Assembly: GCF_009870125.1 (NCBI RefSeq)
Contig: NC_046679.1
Coordinates: 744,001 to 808,000 of the forward strand
Source of the DNA: Drosophila pseudoobscura
Lineage: Eukaryota; Arthropoda; Insecta; Diptera; Drosophilidae
DNA: 64,000 nt
Direction: 5' to 3'
The translations under genes were made by a program, and so were the position numbers. Shown here piece by piece: positions 27,477 through 42,500 of this stretch. Positions within the stretch are counted from its first letter, which is position 1. Each line of letters begins with the position of its first letter. The notes under the pieces were generated by a model. It worked only from the letters and a program-made list of their open reading frames with translations. It did no database searches and had not been told where the DNA came from.

Positions 27477-30400
27477 ATGGTCAGACACGCTCGAGTACAC
27501 GGGTAAATCCTCGAGGCAACATAACAGTAACAGTAAATCATCATCAACCCCGGGGGGGCACGGTGGGATGTGCTCGAAGCAGCTCCTGCGCTTCGGTCGC
27601 CCTCCTGGCCCCAGTCCGCGCTGGCCAGTGGCCACTGTAGCGCTCCGTTCGTGTGTGTGCTCGCCGCCTTGATTGTCTGACCAGAGTCCGGCATGGCTAA
27701 GGATCCCCGCGCTGCTGGGGGGGAGGGGCAAATCACATTGGCACAAGTGGATAAGGAAATAAATGTTGGCTGTTTGGCTGTTTGGCTGTTTGGCTTTGGC
27801 GCTCCTGCCCAAAGGATGTGCGCATAAATCAAGGATTTGTTTGCGGATTCTCTTGAACAATCCAATCCAAACAGTCCCCCTTCCCCTCCTTCTATGGGGT
27901 GCTGCCACCCCCCGAAAGGTAGTTGACTTGACAGTCGCCTTAGACTTGAATTTAGAGACGCACGTAGCACGTAGAGGAAGCATTGACCTTTTGCCTAGGG
28001 GCAGGGCCGAGGCAGGGGCCACGTGGCGTATGCGTAATCCGCTCTAATTGAATTAAGCCCCGACATAATCCCCCCACCCACCCACTGATCCGAAATCTGG
28101 AATCTAAAATCTGAAATCCGCTTTCTGCAAGTCAATATGTGCTGGGATTTGTATGCAAATCGCTCTCCTTCGGGCAGCTCAAGGCGGAGGACTCTCCGAG
28201 CGAAGACGGACGCCAGTCGTGTGGAAAATTGCATTTCGCCGCTACCTTTGTTGCGCCACCGCCAGTGGCAACGACTTGAAAGGGTTTCCCCTCCAGGCAT
28301 AATGCAAACTTACTGCCAGGGCTCCCAGTAATGCCCTGGTAATGCCCATAAATGGATTAATGAATGTTCCAGCGGGTAGCAGTCAGCAGGCAAGGGTTCA
28401 AAGGTCAGGCGGGACTCCCTGCCTGCCTTTCAGGAGTAGGCCAAGTTTTGCGGCTAAGGCCAGAATATTTCATGAGCGTCTCTGCGGCTCTCTGCGGGTG
28501 TACAGCCACACATTGGCACGTGAGGCATGTGGATGTGTGCCCTGGGAAAGGACACTTTCGGTTGGACCTTTATGGACCGCCTGCAGCGTCCTGTGAAAGT
28601 CGACAAGTTTGTCCTTCGATGGAACCCATTAAAAACTACTCAAAATGTCAGCGGGTGTGTCACCGCACTGTGGCGCAACCACAAGGGGCACGGGGGGAGG
28701 GGTGCGGGGGCATGCCACAACGACAAAAAATGCTACACAAATTTGTTCAATTTGCAGGGAAAATCACATGGAAAACCATCCATTTCCACTTGGAAATCCG
28801 TGCAGAAAAGGAAACGCAAGAAAGAAAAGCAAAGTCGGAAGCAGGCAGCGACTGGAAAAGCGGAAGAAAAAAGTTAATTGAAAACAAAAGTCGGAAAGAA
28901 TTTGCATATATATTTGCCGTCGCTCTGTGCCTCTGCCTCTGCCTCTGCTGAGACGTGCCGCAAGTCAATATTTATTTATGCGTGCGGCACAAATTTAAAT
29001 GATTTAAGAGCCCCGCCCCAGCCCCCGCCCCCGCACCCGCGAAAACTAAAGTGCAGCTCCCACTCCCTGGGTTTTTGCATTAATTAGAATTTAACAAAAA
29101 TAAATGTCGGGTAATTGAAAACTTGTGCCAAAATCTACAGTCCCTGCCCCTGCCCCATCCCCTGCCCCTTCTGCTCATTACGCTCCTCCTTCTTTTGGTG
29201 TTTAAGTTCTCTCAGATTCCATTCCATTATGCTCATTAATTCCATTCATTTCCCAAAAGCAAAGCGGGGGTATCTGAAGGTGCAAGAAGGTATCTCTCTC
29301 TGCCGCCCCCCTGCCTCCTGCCTCCTGCCCCTGCCCCTGCTTTTAATTAACTCAATTTGAGCGTTAAGAAAGACATCATCAGGAGGCATCCATTCAGACA
29401 GGAGCCAGTGCGGCAGGGCAGGAGCACATCTGCGGCACCTTCCCCGCCCAGAAAGATATCAATCCTCAATCGTGGATCTCTTCAATCTTCCATTTTCCGG
29501 AGCGAGGAGCAGGAGAGATCCCTATCGGGACTGGGATCCTTTGGAGCGGTGCCCCTGGCTCTGTGGAAACAATTAAGTGTTGATGCTACCCCATTTTTTT
29601 GTTGACTCTGTGGCGCCACAGCTGCAACTTTATTAAGCAAAAATTTAATGGCGGTTGCTGGCTGGCTCCTTCCTCTGTCTTCCGCTATTCCCGCTCCCCT
29701 TCGCCGCTCTTCGTTCCTGTCGTTTTTCATTAGCGCCACCAACTGACTTGCAACAATTGTTGCACACACACCCACACCGCGCCACACCCAGCAACACCGA
29801 AACAAATAACAAACTTTGGCTGCAACATTTTTCCGTTATTTTTCTCGCTTTTTTTTCGCCGCTTCATGTTGTACAATTAGTTTGCCACCAGAGGAGTCCT
29901 CTTTCCATCTCTCTCTCTCTCTTTCTCTCCCTCTCTCTCTCTCGTTTCACGCTTCTGCTGTGTCCATTTGCCAAATGTCTAATTGGACTTGCAAAAGATT
30001 TCTACAGAGATTTGGGGCAAGTTTTTTCCAACTGCCACGCACCAGCAGAGCCCCCATCTCCCCCTCCCCCTCCCCCCACTCCTTTTTCTCCCTTTTTGGG
30101 GCTTTATTAATAATTTCAATGGGCCTCTGGTCGAAACCCGTAAAAGGCCTTCCTTCGTTCATAATTGAATTGTGCGTCTATCAATCAATATTATTTGTGG
30201 GACATTCGTGGGTCGAAATCCTTCTTTGGGGCGGGAAGCCGAGAAGTCGAGAAGGCGAAAAGTGTATGGCGGCACTTGAGGCAAAGTGCTGCGGCAGGCA
30301 CATAAAAAGAAGTAAAAACTAAAAGAGAGCAAGCACCGCGGCAAAGAGGAGCTTCCTCCGAGGTAGAACACAACATTTTATGACGCATCTAAATGCTCTG

Positions 30401-30534
30401 CCCCCCGCAGGGGCCATAGCCACACCACTCGCAGAGTGTTCCTTAAATGTCAATCTATCTGTTCGTCTACGTGTGAGTGTGTGTCTGTCTCTGTCTGTCC
30501 GACTGTCAATTCAAGCAGCAATTGCAGCAGCAGA

Positions 30535-30571
<37 letters not shown>

Positions 30572-33500
30572 AGACAGAAGCAGAGGCTAAATGCGTTGAA
30601 GGAAAATTTCATTTGCAGATATCGTGCTGTCATTTAATAAACGAAATGTGAGACACACACACACAAACCCACAGACAGAAACAGTTACAGAAAGAGAGAG
30701 AGAGCGAGGGGCTAAAGACAGACAGAAGAAACGCAGCGATGCAGTAACAGATATTGGCAACACTTTTCACACAGACACTGCGAGTGGACAGGGGACTGGA
30801 AGTGGGAGCGGGAGAGCCACACACATGTAAAGGAAGTGCGGCAGACTGGAGAGAGAGACAGAGCGAGTGCGAGAACAAACCAAATGCTGAGCGACAGCCA
30901 CAGGCAGAGCAGCAGCAGCAGCAGCAGCAGCAGCAACGCCAGCAGAGGCTCACTCGTGAGAGAGTGGGAGAGCGGGAGAGCGAAGATTGAGCCCTGGCCG
31001 CATTCACAGCGGGACATCATCGCAGGCAACGCGCGTAGGTGAATGCACCCATTGTATAACTAAACTAAAGCACAAGAAAGGGACAGACAGACAGGCGAAC
31101 AGACGGACAGAGAGACAGAAGCTCTGCATCTACTACAACTATATATATATCCACGCAATGTATGTGTGTGTGTCTGTGTGTGTAAATCCCGCTCGTCGCA
31201 AACTAAATGCCAATTTCAGAAAATGACGCGGAAAAAAGAACGAAAAAAAACGGTGTGTGTGTGGCTGACACGCAATGATCCGCAGGAGGAGGAGGAGGAG
31301 CAGCCGGAAGGAGGGAAAAGTGGAGCTGGGGGCAGCCCAAAGCCCAAAGCCCAAGGCGGATACCTTAGCCCCCACCGCCGTCCTCCCCGCCAAATATGTA
31401 ATTGACAATGACAGAGCGCCAAAAGACCAGTCAGCCACCGCCAGAAGCAACAAAATTTAAAATCATTTTCATGTCCAAAATTCAACGAACGACGCGACGA
31501 CGGGAGGGGGAGCTCCAGATGGAAGGAAAAGGTGCCAGAAAATGCAGGTAAACAAAGTCCACCCTCTGCCCCCCCCTCGTGGATATTAGTGCAAATCACT
31601 AAGAAAATAAACACGATATAATCAGCAAATGAAAGCAAAAACCGAAATTGATATTGATATGAAGAGAGAGCACGAGGGATTGGGCATCCCCATCGGACGG
31701 AGAAGTCAACACTTCATTAGAAGCCCTACGGGCCATGCCCTCTGACCCCAATCCGCAGCAGGGAACAGGGGACGGGGGACGGCTTACTGGAGGCAAATAT
31801 TTTGCCAGTTTACACGACTTATTTAGCGCCGACGGATCAAAGTGTGGCCAAAAGTAACAAGCGGCTTTTGATTGATTGAGAGGCAGTCAGCCGCCCCCAG
31901 GGTGCGGACCCGAGACGCAGCCGCAGGACCCAAGTCAAAAGGTTTTTTGTTAAGCAAATTGTGGATGGCATTGTGGAAAGGTTTTTGTGCCTCAGCGGGG
32001 CAGAGTGGGGGCGAAGGCTGGAGCACATTTTGTATTCGATTGTGAAGGGATTTGCAAGGGGATTTCCAGGGGATGGATGGGCAGAAAAATACAGTGGCCT
32101 GGCCATGCAGACAGTGAGAGCCGCTTACAAACAATCCTGGTTACATTATTCAGCAGCTTTCATTCATGAGTTTTCACTGTAACAATAGGAGACACAGGGA
32201 AAGCTTAAAGCTACTATACAATAAGTGAATGGCCTTTTCTGGTACTCTCCTTTAAGAGGCCCATCAACCCCGAGTCCTCGATCCGTGGTCGTTAGCCTTG
32301 CACTTCTAGTCTCCTGAATTCCCGACGTTGACTGCCCAGAGGATCAGATCCCAGTCTCACCAGCAACTATTGGGGAGCATCACTCGCGTCGTGTGAGGTT
32401 TGAGTGGCGCACTCGGGCTCGGGCTCAACCGAGTGAGTCCGAGTGAGAGTGAGTCCGAGAACCCAGCTCCCGACTATTCCCAGCTGATCCGAGATTTATT
32501 CCCCGCAGGAGGGCGCTGGCGAGTCTCCGGTCCAGAGAATGCAAAAACAAAGTACACGCAGCTGTGTAGCGATTACATTGGGTACGATTCGAGTCTTGCT
32601 GTTCTCTCGGGTGATGTTTCGTTGTCGTTGCACGTCGAACCCTGAGTCTTCACTGTACTGTAGTCCCTTACGTTCCTGCCACAGCAACAAAAAGTGTTGC
32701 ATAGTTTCAGGCTCATCGGCACTTCTCCCGTTATCAATACGACTTGTGCATGCAATTTCTCTTCTCCTTCTTTCTCGCTTGCCTAAGCACATTTATTCGT
32801 TTTGTCTGACACAAGTAAAGCAGAGGAAGAAGATGGAGGAGAAGGAGGAGAAAATTGAGAACGACACTCATCAACACACACACACACACACACACAGAGA
32901 GAGGCAGAGGCAAATGCAGATACAGATACACCCTTTGAGAGTAGAGTGGGGCGGAGGGGGGCGAAAACCTCAACGAAAACTTAAAAAACGAAGCGCAGGA
33001 AAAGGCAAATCTCCGCTCTGCCCTGCCCTGCCCCCTCCCCCTCCACAGCCAGCAGCCAAAAACATAAAACTTTGCACATTCATTGGGTTTTCTTCTTCTT
33101 GGGAGCTTTTCTTTTTCGGTGTATCTGTGTGTAGGTGTGGCTGCATCTGTGTGGAAAGAGTAGAGGGAAAACTGTTCGCCTTTTTTAATTTAATGAAAAT
33201 TTTCCACTTGGTCGATTGACATTTTCTGTTCTTTGTCGTTCGCTGTGTCCGCCCCTGCCCCCGCTTCCGTGGCAGGGTGTTGCAAGCAAAGTTTCCTCTG
33301 AGGTTTGCCAAATAAACACACAAATTTACTTAGCTTTCGCACGCGACAGAGGGAGGAGGTGGAGGCGGAGGCGGAGGAGGTCCTCTCACAGGATGAACAG
33401 AGGGGGAAAAGGCGAAAAGTCGTTGCATTCTCTGCGGCGGCTGGCGCGAAACTTTTATCATTTTGCCTTTGTTTGGAGCGTGTAATCAAATGCATATTTG

Positions 33501-36500
33501 CATGCCACATCCCCAGCCCCAGCCCCTGCCCCTGCCCCTTCGGCAAGCCCCTGCCCCGTCCTGTAAGCTTCGCCTTTTGTACAATTTTCTGCAAGACTTG
33601 CGAAAAACTTGCAGAGGCGGCAAAACTTTCATTCCACCAGCGGCAGCGCACAAAAGTATGCAAGGCCCCCGATAAAGGCCAAAGACATTGCAGAGGAGAG
33701 AGGAAAGAGAGTGGAGAGAGTGGAGAGAGGGGAGAGAGGGGGGATATATAGCCAGAAGGGGCGTAAACGATTCAAGCGACTATAAAGTCAATTAGCCAGC
33801 CCCATCCGCGACTCCAAGTGACATTAGAGCGGGCGGGGGAGGAGAGGGGAGGGGAGGGGCCATAAAAGTGTTGAAGGAATCGAAATGAACTTCGGGAAAT
33901 GTCATTAGGAGGGGGCACAGGGCAAGGGGCACGGGGCACGGGCTAGTGGCACGCACATTAAATGTTATTAACGCATTTCCCCCCAGGAAGATGCAACCAA
34001 AGGAGGCAGGACAAGGCACCCATTGTTGCAGCAGCAGCGGCAGCAGTTCAATGGAATAGTTATCTAATTTGATATGCCAAACAGGACAGAGGCGACTCCT
34101 CTCTCTGCTGGAGAGAGGGGAGGCATTCAGGAAGGAAGTGGCATCAAATTGTTGCCACATTTGTTAGCAGCAGCAGCAGCAGGATGTGCGGACCATCCTG
34201 ACGTGACAATTGACTCGAGCACGTAGCAGGAACAAGGAGCAAGTAGCAAGCAGCAAGGACCAGCCGCTGTGCAGCTTTAAAGCGTGAAATCCTTGCCCCA
34301 AAACTGCCTGAAGGATGCGCGCTTCAAGGAGGAAAGTGCTGCATTTATGCATTCATCATCATAAGTCACTGCCCGGACACAGCGGACACAAATGAAACGA
34401 AATATCTGCAGACGGTAGATGGTAAACGGCAGATGGCAACGGTAGAGGTGCGCACACAGCCCAGAGCTCAAAGATGGCCAAAGATTCTCGGGCGGGGAGC
34501 CAGCAGCAAATAGAGCCATTCGGCTAAGCCAGGACACAACCGGCAGCATCCAGCGAATGCATCCTTTGGGGAATGGATCCGCAGAACAGGAATTTCCACT
34601 TCCCCCGCCTTGACGTTCCCCCAGCAACTAATGGCCTCCCATCCACATCCATCCAGAGGATGCTGGAGCTCAGCTCCAGGCCCCACGCAGCTCACGTAGC
34701 CCCGGCATATTTAATAAACTCTGGCAAATTAAGCGAGCGCCTGCAGGCGACTCCAGGGTGGACTTCATAAATCAACAGGTACGAGGAGAGAGCCACGGCA
34801 CCCCTCGGCCCTGTTGCACTTGCAGTTCATTAACATTATCCAGAAAGACCGAAAGGGGCTTGAACTTTGGGCACCAATTGGGGGGGAGGGAAGAAGGACG
34901 GACATAAGCCTACAATTTCTAACTCTATGGACTCTCTTCCGACTCCCGCCACCTGTTGAGCACCAAAGGGAGGAGCAGGGAAACTCCTGTGTGTGCTCTG
35001 GAAAAGTAATTTATTTGGGGAAAACTCCCGCAGGAAGCAGCTCCTAAGCACCACTGCCAGCCACATCCGGCGCAACTTTAAGCCGCATTTCCGCTCATGC
35101 AATTTTAATTTGTCAAATGCAAGCGACTCGGGCGGAGCAGGCGAAGAGGATGCTAAAATTAACTGGAAAATTTTACAATCCACGCGAGGCACCAGAGAGG
35201 GAGAGCTCAAGGATTACTACTCTCAGGGCAGGCGAGGGACGGCAGAGGGCAGACGGCAGACGGCTGGCTGGCAGCAGCCGAAACGAGGACGCCGCCGTCG
35301 AGCCACTCGAATTGGACCATTAGTTTCGACGGCATTAGTTTGGCGCTTTCATGGCCCAGACGCGGCAGACGACGGCAACAGGAATAAATAAGAGACGAGC
35401 AGCGGGACGCAATGTAGAAGGGGGAAGGCGGCAGGGGGCGTGCACTGGAAGCGAGTACTGGGCAGAGTGGACCACGAACCGCGGACCAATGTCGATCCCC
35501 TGGCGGAATTATGCATGTAATAAAATGCGGCGGCATCGACGGCAACTGCAACAACCCGTGCCGTGCCGTGCCACGCCCCAGTCCACGCCCACTCTCGCCG
35601 CGAACGAAATTTAAGTGCATTAACATAAAAAGTGCCAGTGGGCACAGTGGGACGACAGTAGACGTGCATTCGAGAGAGGGCAGTGATGCCAAGGCGCGCA
35701 AAGATGAGGTGACAGTGCTGCCAATCGGTGACAGAGGTGACAGTGCCAATGGGTTCCAACGAAACATTCAAACGAAAGTAGTAACAGTTCTACATTTGAG
35801 AGATGAAAACATATGTAGATTGTGTTCAAAGAGATGCTAAAGCTGCCAAGGCGAGCCAAAAAGAGATGACAGTGCTGCCAATCGGTGTGAATGCTCGCCA
35901 AAAGAGGTGACAGTGCGGCCAATGACATAGAATGCTCGAACAGGAGAGCCAGCAACCAGTACAAAACATTTAAACGAAGATTAAATTTGAGAGATGAAAA
36001 CAGTGCTGACTAAGCGTGAGAAGACACTTTTTCATGCTCTCTGGCACCAGTGTGCCTGTTTTGCCCCCGAAAACAAGATAAATAAACTTTTGTGTGCAAC
36101 TGTTTTGCGCGGAAGTATCGGGGGGGAGGGAAGGGACACTGTAAAATAGGGGTGTAGGGAGGGCCCTACTCTGATGAGTGCAACGACTTGGCAGCACTAA
36201 GCGTCAGCATCATCGACACTTTTGGCAGGAAGCATTCGGTTCGGCTCGGGCCGAGCCTGGGCCAGACATGCCGCGCGACGTGGCACAGGAAGCTCTCGTC
36301 TGGCAGGGTGTCTCCCAGGGGCGTGTGCGAGTGTGTGTGGGAGTGTGTGTGTGTGTGCATCCTGCATGTGCATCCTGGTGCACGAGCCATTAACAGACTC
36401 GTAAACTGGCAGTTGCTTGTTATGTTGATTACACAACCAAAAAGATAGGGAACCGGAGACGGGGAGAACGGACGAGCAGCAAATGGAAATAAAGTTGAAA

Positions 36501-39500
36501 AGCCAAAAGCTTGCACTTGAAATCCTGGAATTTGGCAGACGATCATCAGGGGGCAGGCAGATGCAGTTTCCTGTTGGGTTTACGCGGGATCCTGCTCCTC
36601 CATGGACGCACCGCGTAGGCCATCCCCCGCAAAGGATCCCCCAACAGGCACGTGCCTGTCAGCAGGGGGTCGGCCCCTCCTGTCGTGCCCCCAGGAAACC
36701 GTAGGAGATACAAACAAACAAACAGCAGAAACTCTGCTTCCTATTCCTCTGCTGCCGCTGGTGCTGCTTCTGCCGCTGCTGCTGTTGCAAGAGTTGAAAG
36801 TTGAATGTCTGGCAAATGCCGCGGCAATGCCCCCGAATGCAGCAGTCACTGAAAATGCAATTCCCCCCTCTACTCCCCCCCCCCCCCCTCAACGAATCGA
36901 AGAACTTTTCACACGCAGCACAAAATCTGCCAAAGCCACTTTTCGGTATTGTTTTTTGTTGCTTTTCCAAATTTATTGCAACACTTTTCTGCCACTGCCA
37001 CTGCCACTGCCACAGCATCAGCTCCATTTTCCCCTTATCTGTCCCTTATCGTCCGTCCGTCCGTCTGTCCGTCCGTCTGTCTGTCTCTCTGTCAGTGGAT
37101 ATTTATCTGCCACGTTAAGTTTACTCTGCCACTGCTCCTGCTGTTGCAAGTTCTCCCGCTGCTGCTGCTGCTGCGATTCTTGGATCTTTTTCCTTGCGTT
37201 TCATAATTTTTCGCCTCGCGGCCAAATTGCCGTCTTTATTTGCAGCATGGAAATGCTCGAACGCAATTTCCCATTTCCATTTCCATTCCAATACACACCA
37301 GAAGGCAGAAGGCAAAGGATGGGGCATGCAGCGTCTCTCACGCGCTGGGAAAATGGTAAACGCTTCGAGATTTCTTTCACCCGCATGACATTTGCGATTT
37401 TCCGCACATTTTGCGTACTTTATTGAACTGTTTGTCACATGGCGTTTGGTATTTTGTGAGCTTTGCCACAGACACACACGCGGAGGAGGGCAGCTGCCCC
37501 ACTCTCCACAGACACATGCACACATGTGGCACTCACAGTGGCTGCTGGCTGCTGGCAAAAGGGCTGACTCAGTGGCCCATAGTTTCTCAATTACGAGTGA
37601 GGGAGAGGGAGCGAGAGCCCATCATCTTTATCGATGGGGAAAGCACTGTGGCCAAGGCAAAGCCATGTAAACTTTATGAAAATCAAATGGAAATAAAAAC
37701 GGACAGCACTCATAAACAATAATACGGCGGAACACAGAACGGAACAAGCTTTCTGCTTCCTTCCGCCAGGGAGAGGAGGAGCAAAGAAGGAGCAACTTAA
37801 TAAAAGCAAAAACAAAAATGTATGAAATACTTTTACGACTTTCGAAGACATTTTTACAACTTGCTGGCAAGTTTTTTGCTAACGATATGAGCGCCAAGCA
37901 GCGAGAGAGAGAGGGAGAGGGAGATCTAGAGAGGAGCAGCAGCAGATGCATCTGTAGGAGCCACCGTCTCCTACAGTGTCCTGGTGTCCTGGTGTCCTGG
38001 TCAAATGGATACGTCGCATCATAAAACCGAAAGTCATTTCGCACAGAACGTGTCCGCCAGTGCCCGAGGGGCGGAGGGACGGAGGGGAGGGGCATGTGTC
38101 CAGCCAAGAAGCCAAAGTCATCGCAGCCAATAATAATTCCAATTGTAGTGCAGTGACAATTTTCTCCGACTTCTTCTCTTTTTTGGGTCCGAAGATGCAC
38201 CCGCACTTTTGGCCACTTTTGGGTACAATGTACCCCGAACAATGGTCAACAGAAAGGAGCGGCAGGAGCGCCAGCAGCAGCGGAGTTTTTATTGCCCAAC
38301 GTTGGCATTTTAAGTGCACCATGGAAGCATGCAACAGCAGAGCCAGAGCCAGAGCCGGAGTCGGAGCGGCAGAGGCAGAGGCAGTGGCAACATTATTTGG
38401 TCAATGTAGACGACATGACGCGGCCATTAAGAGCAACAAATAAGCAAACAATAACATGAGGGCGGGGGGCGGCAGGGGGTTTGGGCAAAAGTGCTTAGTG
38501 CTGCGGTCCATGTCCAAGCCATGGCTTTAATCATGGCTTAAAGGGGGAGACCCCTGTCCAAACAACACACAAATGACTTCATTCCACACACAGAAACACT
38601 CGCAAATTTATCTATTGATCGGTTCAAGATACTTTGGCTTATGAAAATTGATTGCAAATGCGCGCCGAGGGCTCCGCCGGGCATGATAGGTGGTAATGGA
38701 TTGCCAGGGCTGTGGCTTAATGGCTCAAGTGCGGAGCCCCCTGGCTGAATGTCATGCCTAATCAGTAAAACATAATTTAGTTGTTGCTCTGCCCCCAGCC
38801 CCCCTCCCCTGACAGCAGTAGCCGGGGAACGGAATTCATGGAAACATAATTGAATCACAGCCTCAAAAGTTTTTTGTCACCGAAGAGAACAGAGATTTCC
38901 GTTGTCTCCAGTCCACTGTCTCCTTCCCCTCGTTTCTCCCTCGCGCTCGCTGCCTGACCAATTCATTTAGTTTCGCAAAAGCTAATTAGCAACTAAAGTG
39001 AAATTAAAGCAGAGCCAGAGCCAGAGCCAAGTCACAGACTAATGGCCTTTGTCCCTCCACTCCACGCCACACCACGCCACGCCACGCCACGCCACTCCAC
39101 GCCTCTCCACTCCCTCCAATCAGAGAGACGGAGGGAGAGGTGCTACAACTAATTAAATGCAATAAGCTATGGCAACTGCTGCTGCCGCTGCCACTGCTGC
39201 TGCTTCGACGTGGAACAGGTAATGTTCTCGGACGAGTGACAACTTTGTTTTGATGCGCAGGACACTCCGCTTCCTGTTCCTGCTGCTGTCTCCGCGTGCA
39301 CCGCTTCGTGGCGGAAACTAACGAGGAACGCGCTTTAATTTGCACATTTAAGTAATTAGTTTGGAATTAGTTGGTCTGGTGTCTGCCTGGCCGTTAGTTT
39401 TAATGAATTCGCGAGTCCGGCGTCCACTCACCGCTCTTGAAGGTGGCCATGAGGCGTTCGGAGTCGGCTCCGTGCTGGCAGACAAACAGCGAAGTGTCCA

Positions 39501-42500
39501 GCAGATCGTTGGGCGCATACCCCAGCAAGCCCAGCATCCTGAAAGATCAAGTCGAAAGTTAGAAAGGGGTTCTCAGGGGTTCGCTCAGTGGCGGAGGAAT
39601 CTCACTTGTCGTCCACGTAGGTGAAGCGCATGTCCAGCGAGTGCTTGGTGAGGAAGGTGCTGGTGCCCAGGGGTATCTCGATGTTCGAGGGGTGCGGTAT
39701 GGGTCGCCCGATGGCAATGAGCACACGCTCACCCTTGCCATTGACCACCAAGTGTCCCGTGATGTGAATGACCTGCGAGAGGGTCACAGAGATTACAGAT
39801 TACTCAGAGATCGCACAGACAGCGTGACAGATAGGTATCCCACCTTGTAGGTGGCACTCTTGATGTTGATGCTGCGTCCGCGGCTGGTCAAGGTGCACTT
39901 CAGGCGCACGAACAGGTCCCGATGGTGGGTGCTCAGCCCGGACTCGAGCTGCTGCTCGTCCTTCACGGCCGTGCCGTGGCGCTTCAGACTGAGGGCCTCC
40001 TTGATTTCCGCGTGGTCGCACTGATGCGAGTACTCCCAGATCGGCTGGCCCAGAGTGTCGATCTGCCAAGAAGGAAACGGAACGGGTTAGAGCATGCAGT
40101 AAGGATCTACCTTCAGGATCCACTCACCTTTGTGATGCCCAAGTGCTCGACCACGTTCTCGGAGACGTAGGTGATGTCGCCCTCGTGGGAGAGCACCAGC
40201 AGGAACCCGTCCATGGTCTCCTTCAGCAAATGGCTGGCCTCTGCGGTCCCATCGAGCCACTCCTCGCTGCTCAGCTCCAGCTTGGGCTTCACCTCGGGCT
40301 CGTCGATGTCCTGCTTGATTCCCGACGGTGTCTCTTTGCAGTCGCGCAAAGACGGCACTGAAACGAACGAATATTCATGAATGATTCATGCACCCAGGGA
40401 ATGACAACGAAAAAGACTCACCAAACTGCAGCATCTCGCGTATCTTGAGGAAGGCGATTGTGATGCGCATCACGGAGGCCTTGTCCAGCTGATTCACATC
40501 GTCGTTCTTCAGGGGCAGCACCTGCGAGAGCTCCATAAAGATCTCCGTCTCCTTGGAGCGGCGACAACGGGCCGCATCGCGGGACTTCTCCTTGCGCTTC
40601 TCGTTGTTCCTGAAACGGGGCGCAATAGAGAGAGGAGAAATGAGTACAGATCGCACAGATCACGTAGGCCACTCTTCGGAGAGCAAAGGGAGGCTGCTGG
40701 GATGCGTGCTGCAATCAATTGCTGCATTTGATTGGATTTGATTCAATTCCGCGCGACACACAACGGCGTTCGCAATTTTTCAATTGAGCGGCAAAAAATT
40801 CGCTTTTCTGCGAGCCTCTCGTCGGAGGCCAGAGTTCATGGCAGCCAGAGACCCCTCCAGAAAGAGAGAACGAGAGAGCCCTGACCTACCACGACTCTCA
40901 GGTATTTGTGGTTTCTCTTTTCGCGGGGGTTTAGGGAAGTGTCACCCGAGGGGGGCCTAAGATAAGATGCGTTCCCGAGAAAATCCAAAATAGCCAGCAG
41001 TCACACGTTCGACTGATAAGGCCGGCTGGCTGGCCGGAGACAGAGACGGAGACGGAGACTCCGAGTGGAAATTTCACCAGTGGGAATATTTCACCAGAAG
41101 GAAGATCTCTGCTGTGCCGCTCAACGATCTGGCCACAAGCATCTCCCTAGGGGTTTACCCATTAAAGTCTCTGAATCCCTCTCTAGAGGGGAGGGCACTG
41201 ACCCCACACACAGACCCACAGACAGATACTATTTTGGGAAATTCTGCGAATGGCAGAGACATACCAAAATGTTTGCCAAGAAAATCTCGTGATGCCAAAG
41301 GGTTGGGGGGAAGCAATCCGACCAGCCCCAACATAACCCGTGGCTCCTCTACGTCAATAAAGCATATGTAATATTTATTTAGTAATTTGTTATTCATTCG
41401 CAAGTCCGAAGCTCGGAGAAGGGCGGGGGGGAACTGGCGGGGTAGGGGCACACTTATATAATCCCTAGACATGACACGACGATGGCTTTCGCACGTAGCT
41501 CTCCCGTTGCTCGTGCGGCAGACCAATCGAAAGCCCAAATTCGCCAACGAAGCACTGATCGCCCCACCCACTGGGAAGGGACAAAGAGCGGTCCCCCACC
41601 TGGCAACAGTCGGGAGCCACAGCTGTCACGCGGAGACGGAGGCGGCGGTGGAGGCGGCGGTGGAGGCGGCGGTGGAGGAGGAGGAGGAGTGTGCGGCCAA
41701 AGGCATTCCGTATCAGCCGCCGTAAGACAAAGACAAAGAAAACTTGAAACTTCAATCTCCGAAAGCCCATTGCCAGGGGCTGTCCATTATGGTGGGTTTG
41801 GGGGTGTCGTCTTGCCATTACCTCCACGAGTAGGGGGTATTTCAATTGAGACCGTCATGCACGTGACATGTAATTCGTTTCTCGGATACTCTCGGATGGA
41901 ATTCACTTTCCGGTTTTCCAATTACGATATTTCGTACCATGTAAATCTTTATTAATAGTTGACAGCCCTGGAACCACGCAGATATCGATAACACTTATCG
42001 AACTAGATCTTCCTACTAATCGCCGATAGACTATTCCGACTAACTGCAAAAACAGAGACAGCCCTATGGGAAAATCATGCAGTGAGAGCGAGAGGAGGCT
42101 ATGACGAGAAAAGGCATAGAAAGGGTATTCCTCACTTCGTTGTTCAACTTATAACAGAGCTTTAATATCTTGTTTCTTTTCGGACAGAGAATGAGAGAAG
42201 CAACCGATAAGTAGGGATTTTTCATTGTCAATCATTTTCCATCGGCTGAGGGGAAAAATACTCAAAAAAAAAAACAGAATTCGAGGAGAATGAAGCCTGA
42301 AATAAATGAAATGCAGCAGCCGCCGCCTTAGATAACTCTCGTATTATTTCAGAAGCCTATCAGTGGAGTATATTCGTATATTTTGATTATTTCGTGTATA
42401 AATAAATAATGTTTGTGCGCCAGAAACACGATAGTCGCGCGTGGGAGTCCCCCCATAGAAAGCGAGCGAGCGAACGGCTTCGACTGCATGCTAATGGCCT

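Larger units (their letters stand above)
24723..39431 (-). other. sima intron 6, about 14.7 kb
   Basis: No convincing exon is seen on either strand. It contains microsatellites (CA at 27,440-27,470, CAG at 30,536-30,566 and 30,907-30,935, AC at 32,874-32,896), a long run of C at 36,875-36,888, CCACG repeats at 39,062-39,102 and a degenerate duplication at 35,684-36,001. Confidence 0.7.

Noticed and set aside
27380..28022. two long overlapping minus-strand frames with Cys-Val runs
   Set aside because: Both read through the same CA repeat in different frames, which real genes would not do.
30536..30935. paired CAG tracts as coding polyglutamine exons or a CRISPR-like array
   Set aside because: The tracts are intronic, with no flanking conserved frame on the gene strand. 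The spacing is single and irregular, and CRISPR arrays do not occur in animal nuclear DNA.
36602..37426. 274-codon open frame, plus strand
   Set aside because: It crosses a 14-base C run and CTG repeats. The product is Leu/Pro/Cys low-complexity sequence, without family likeness.
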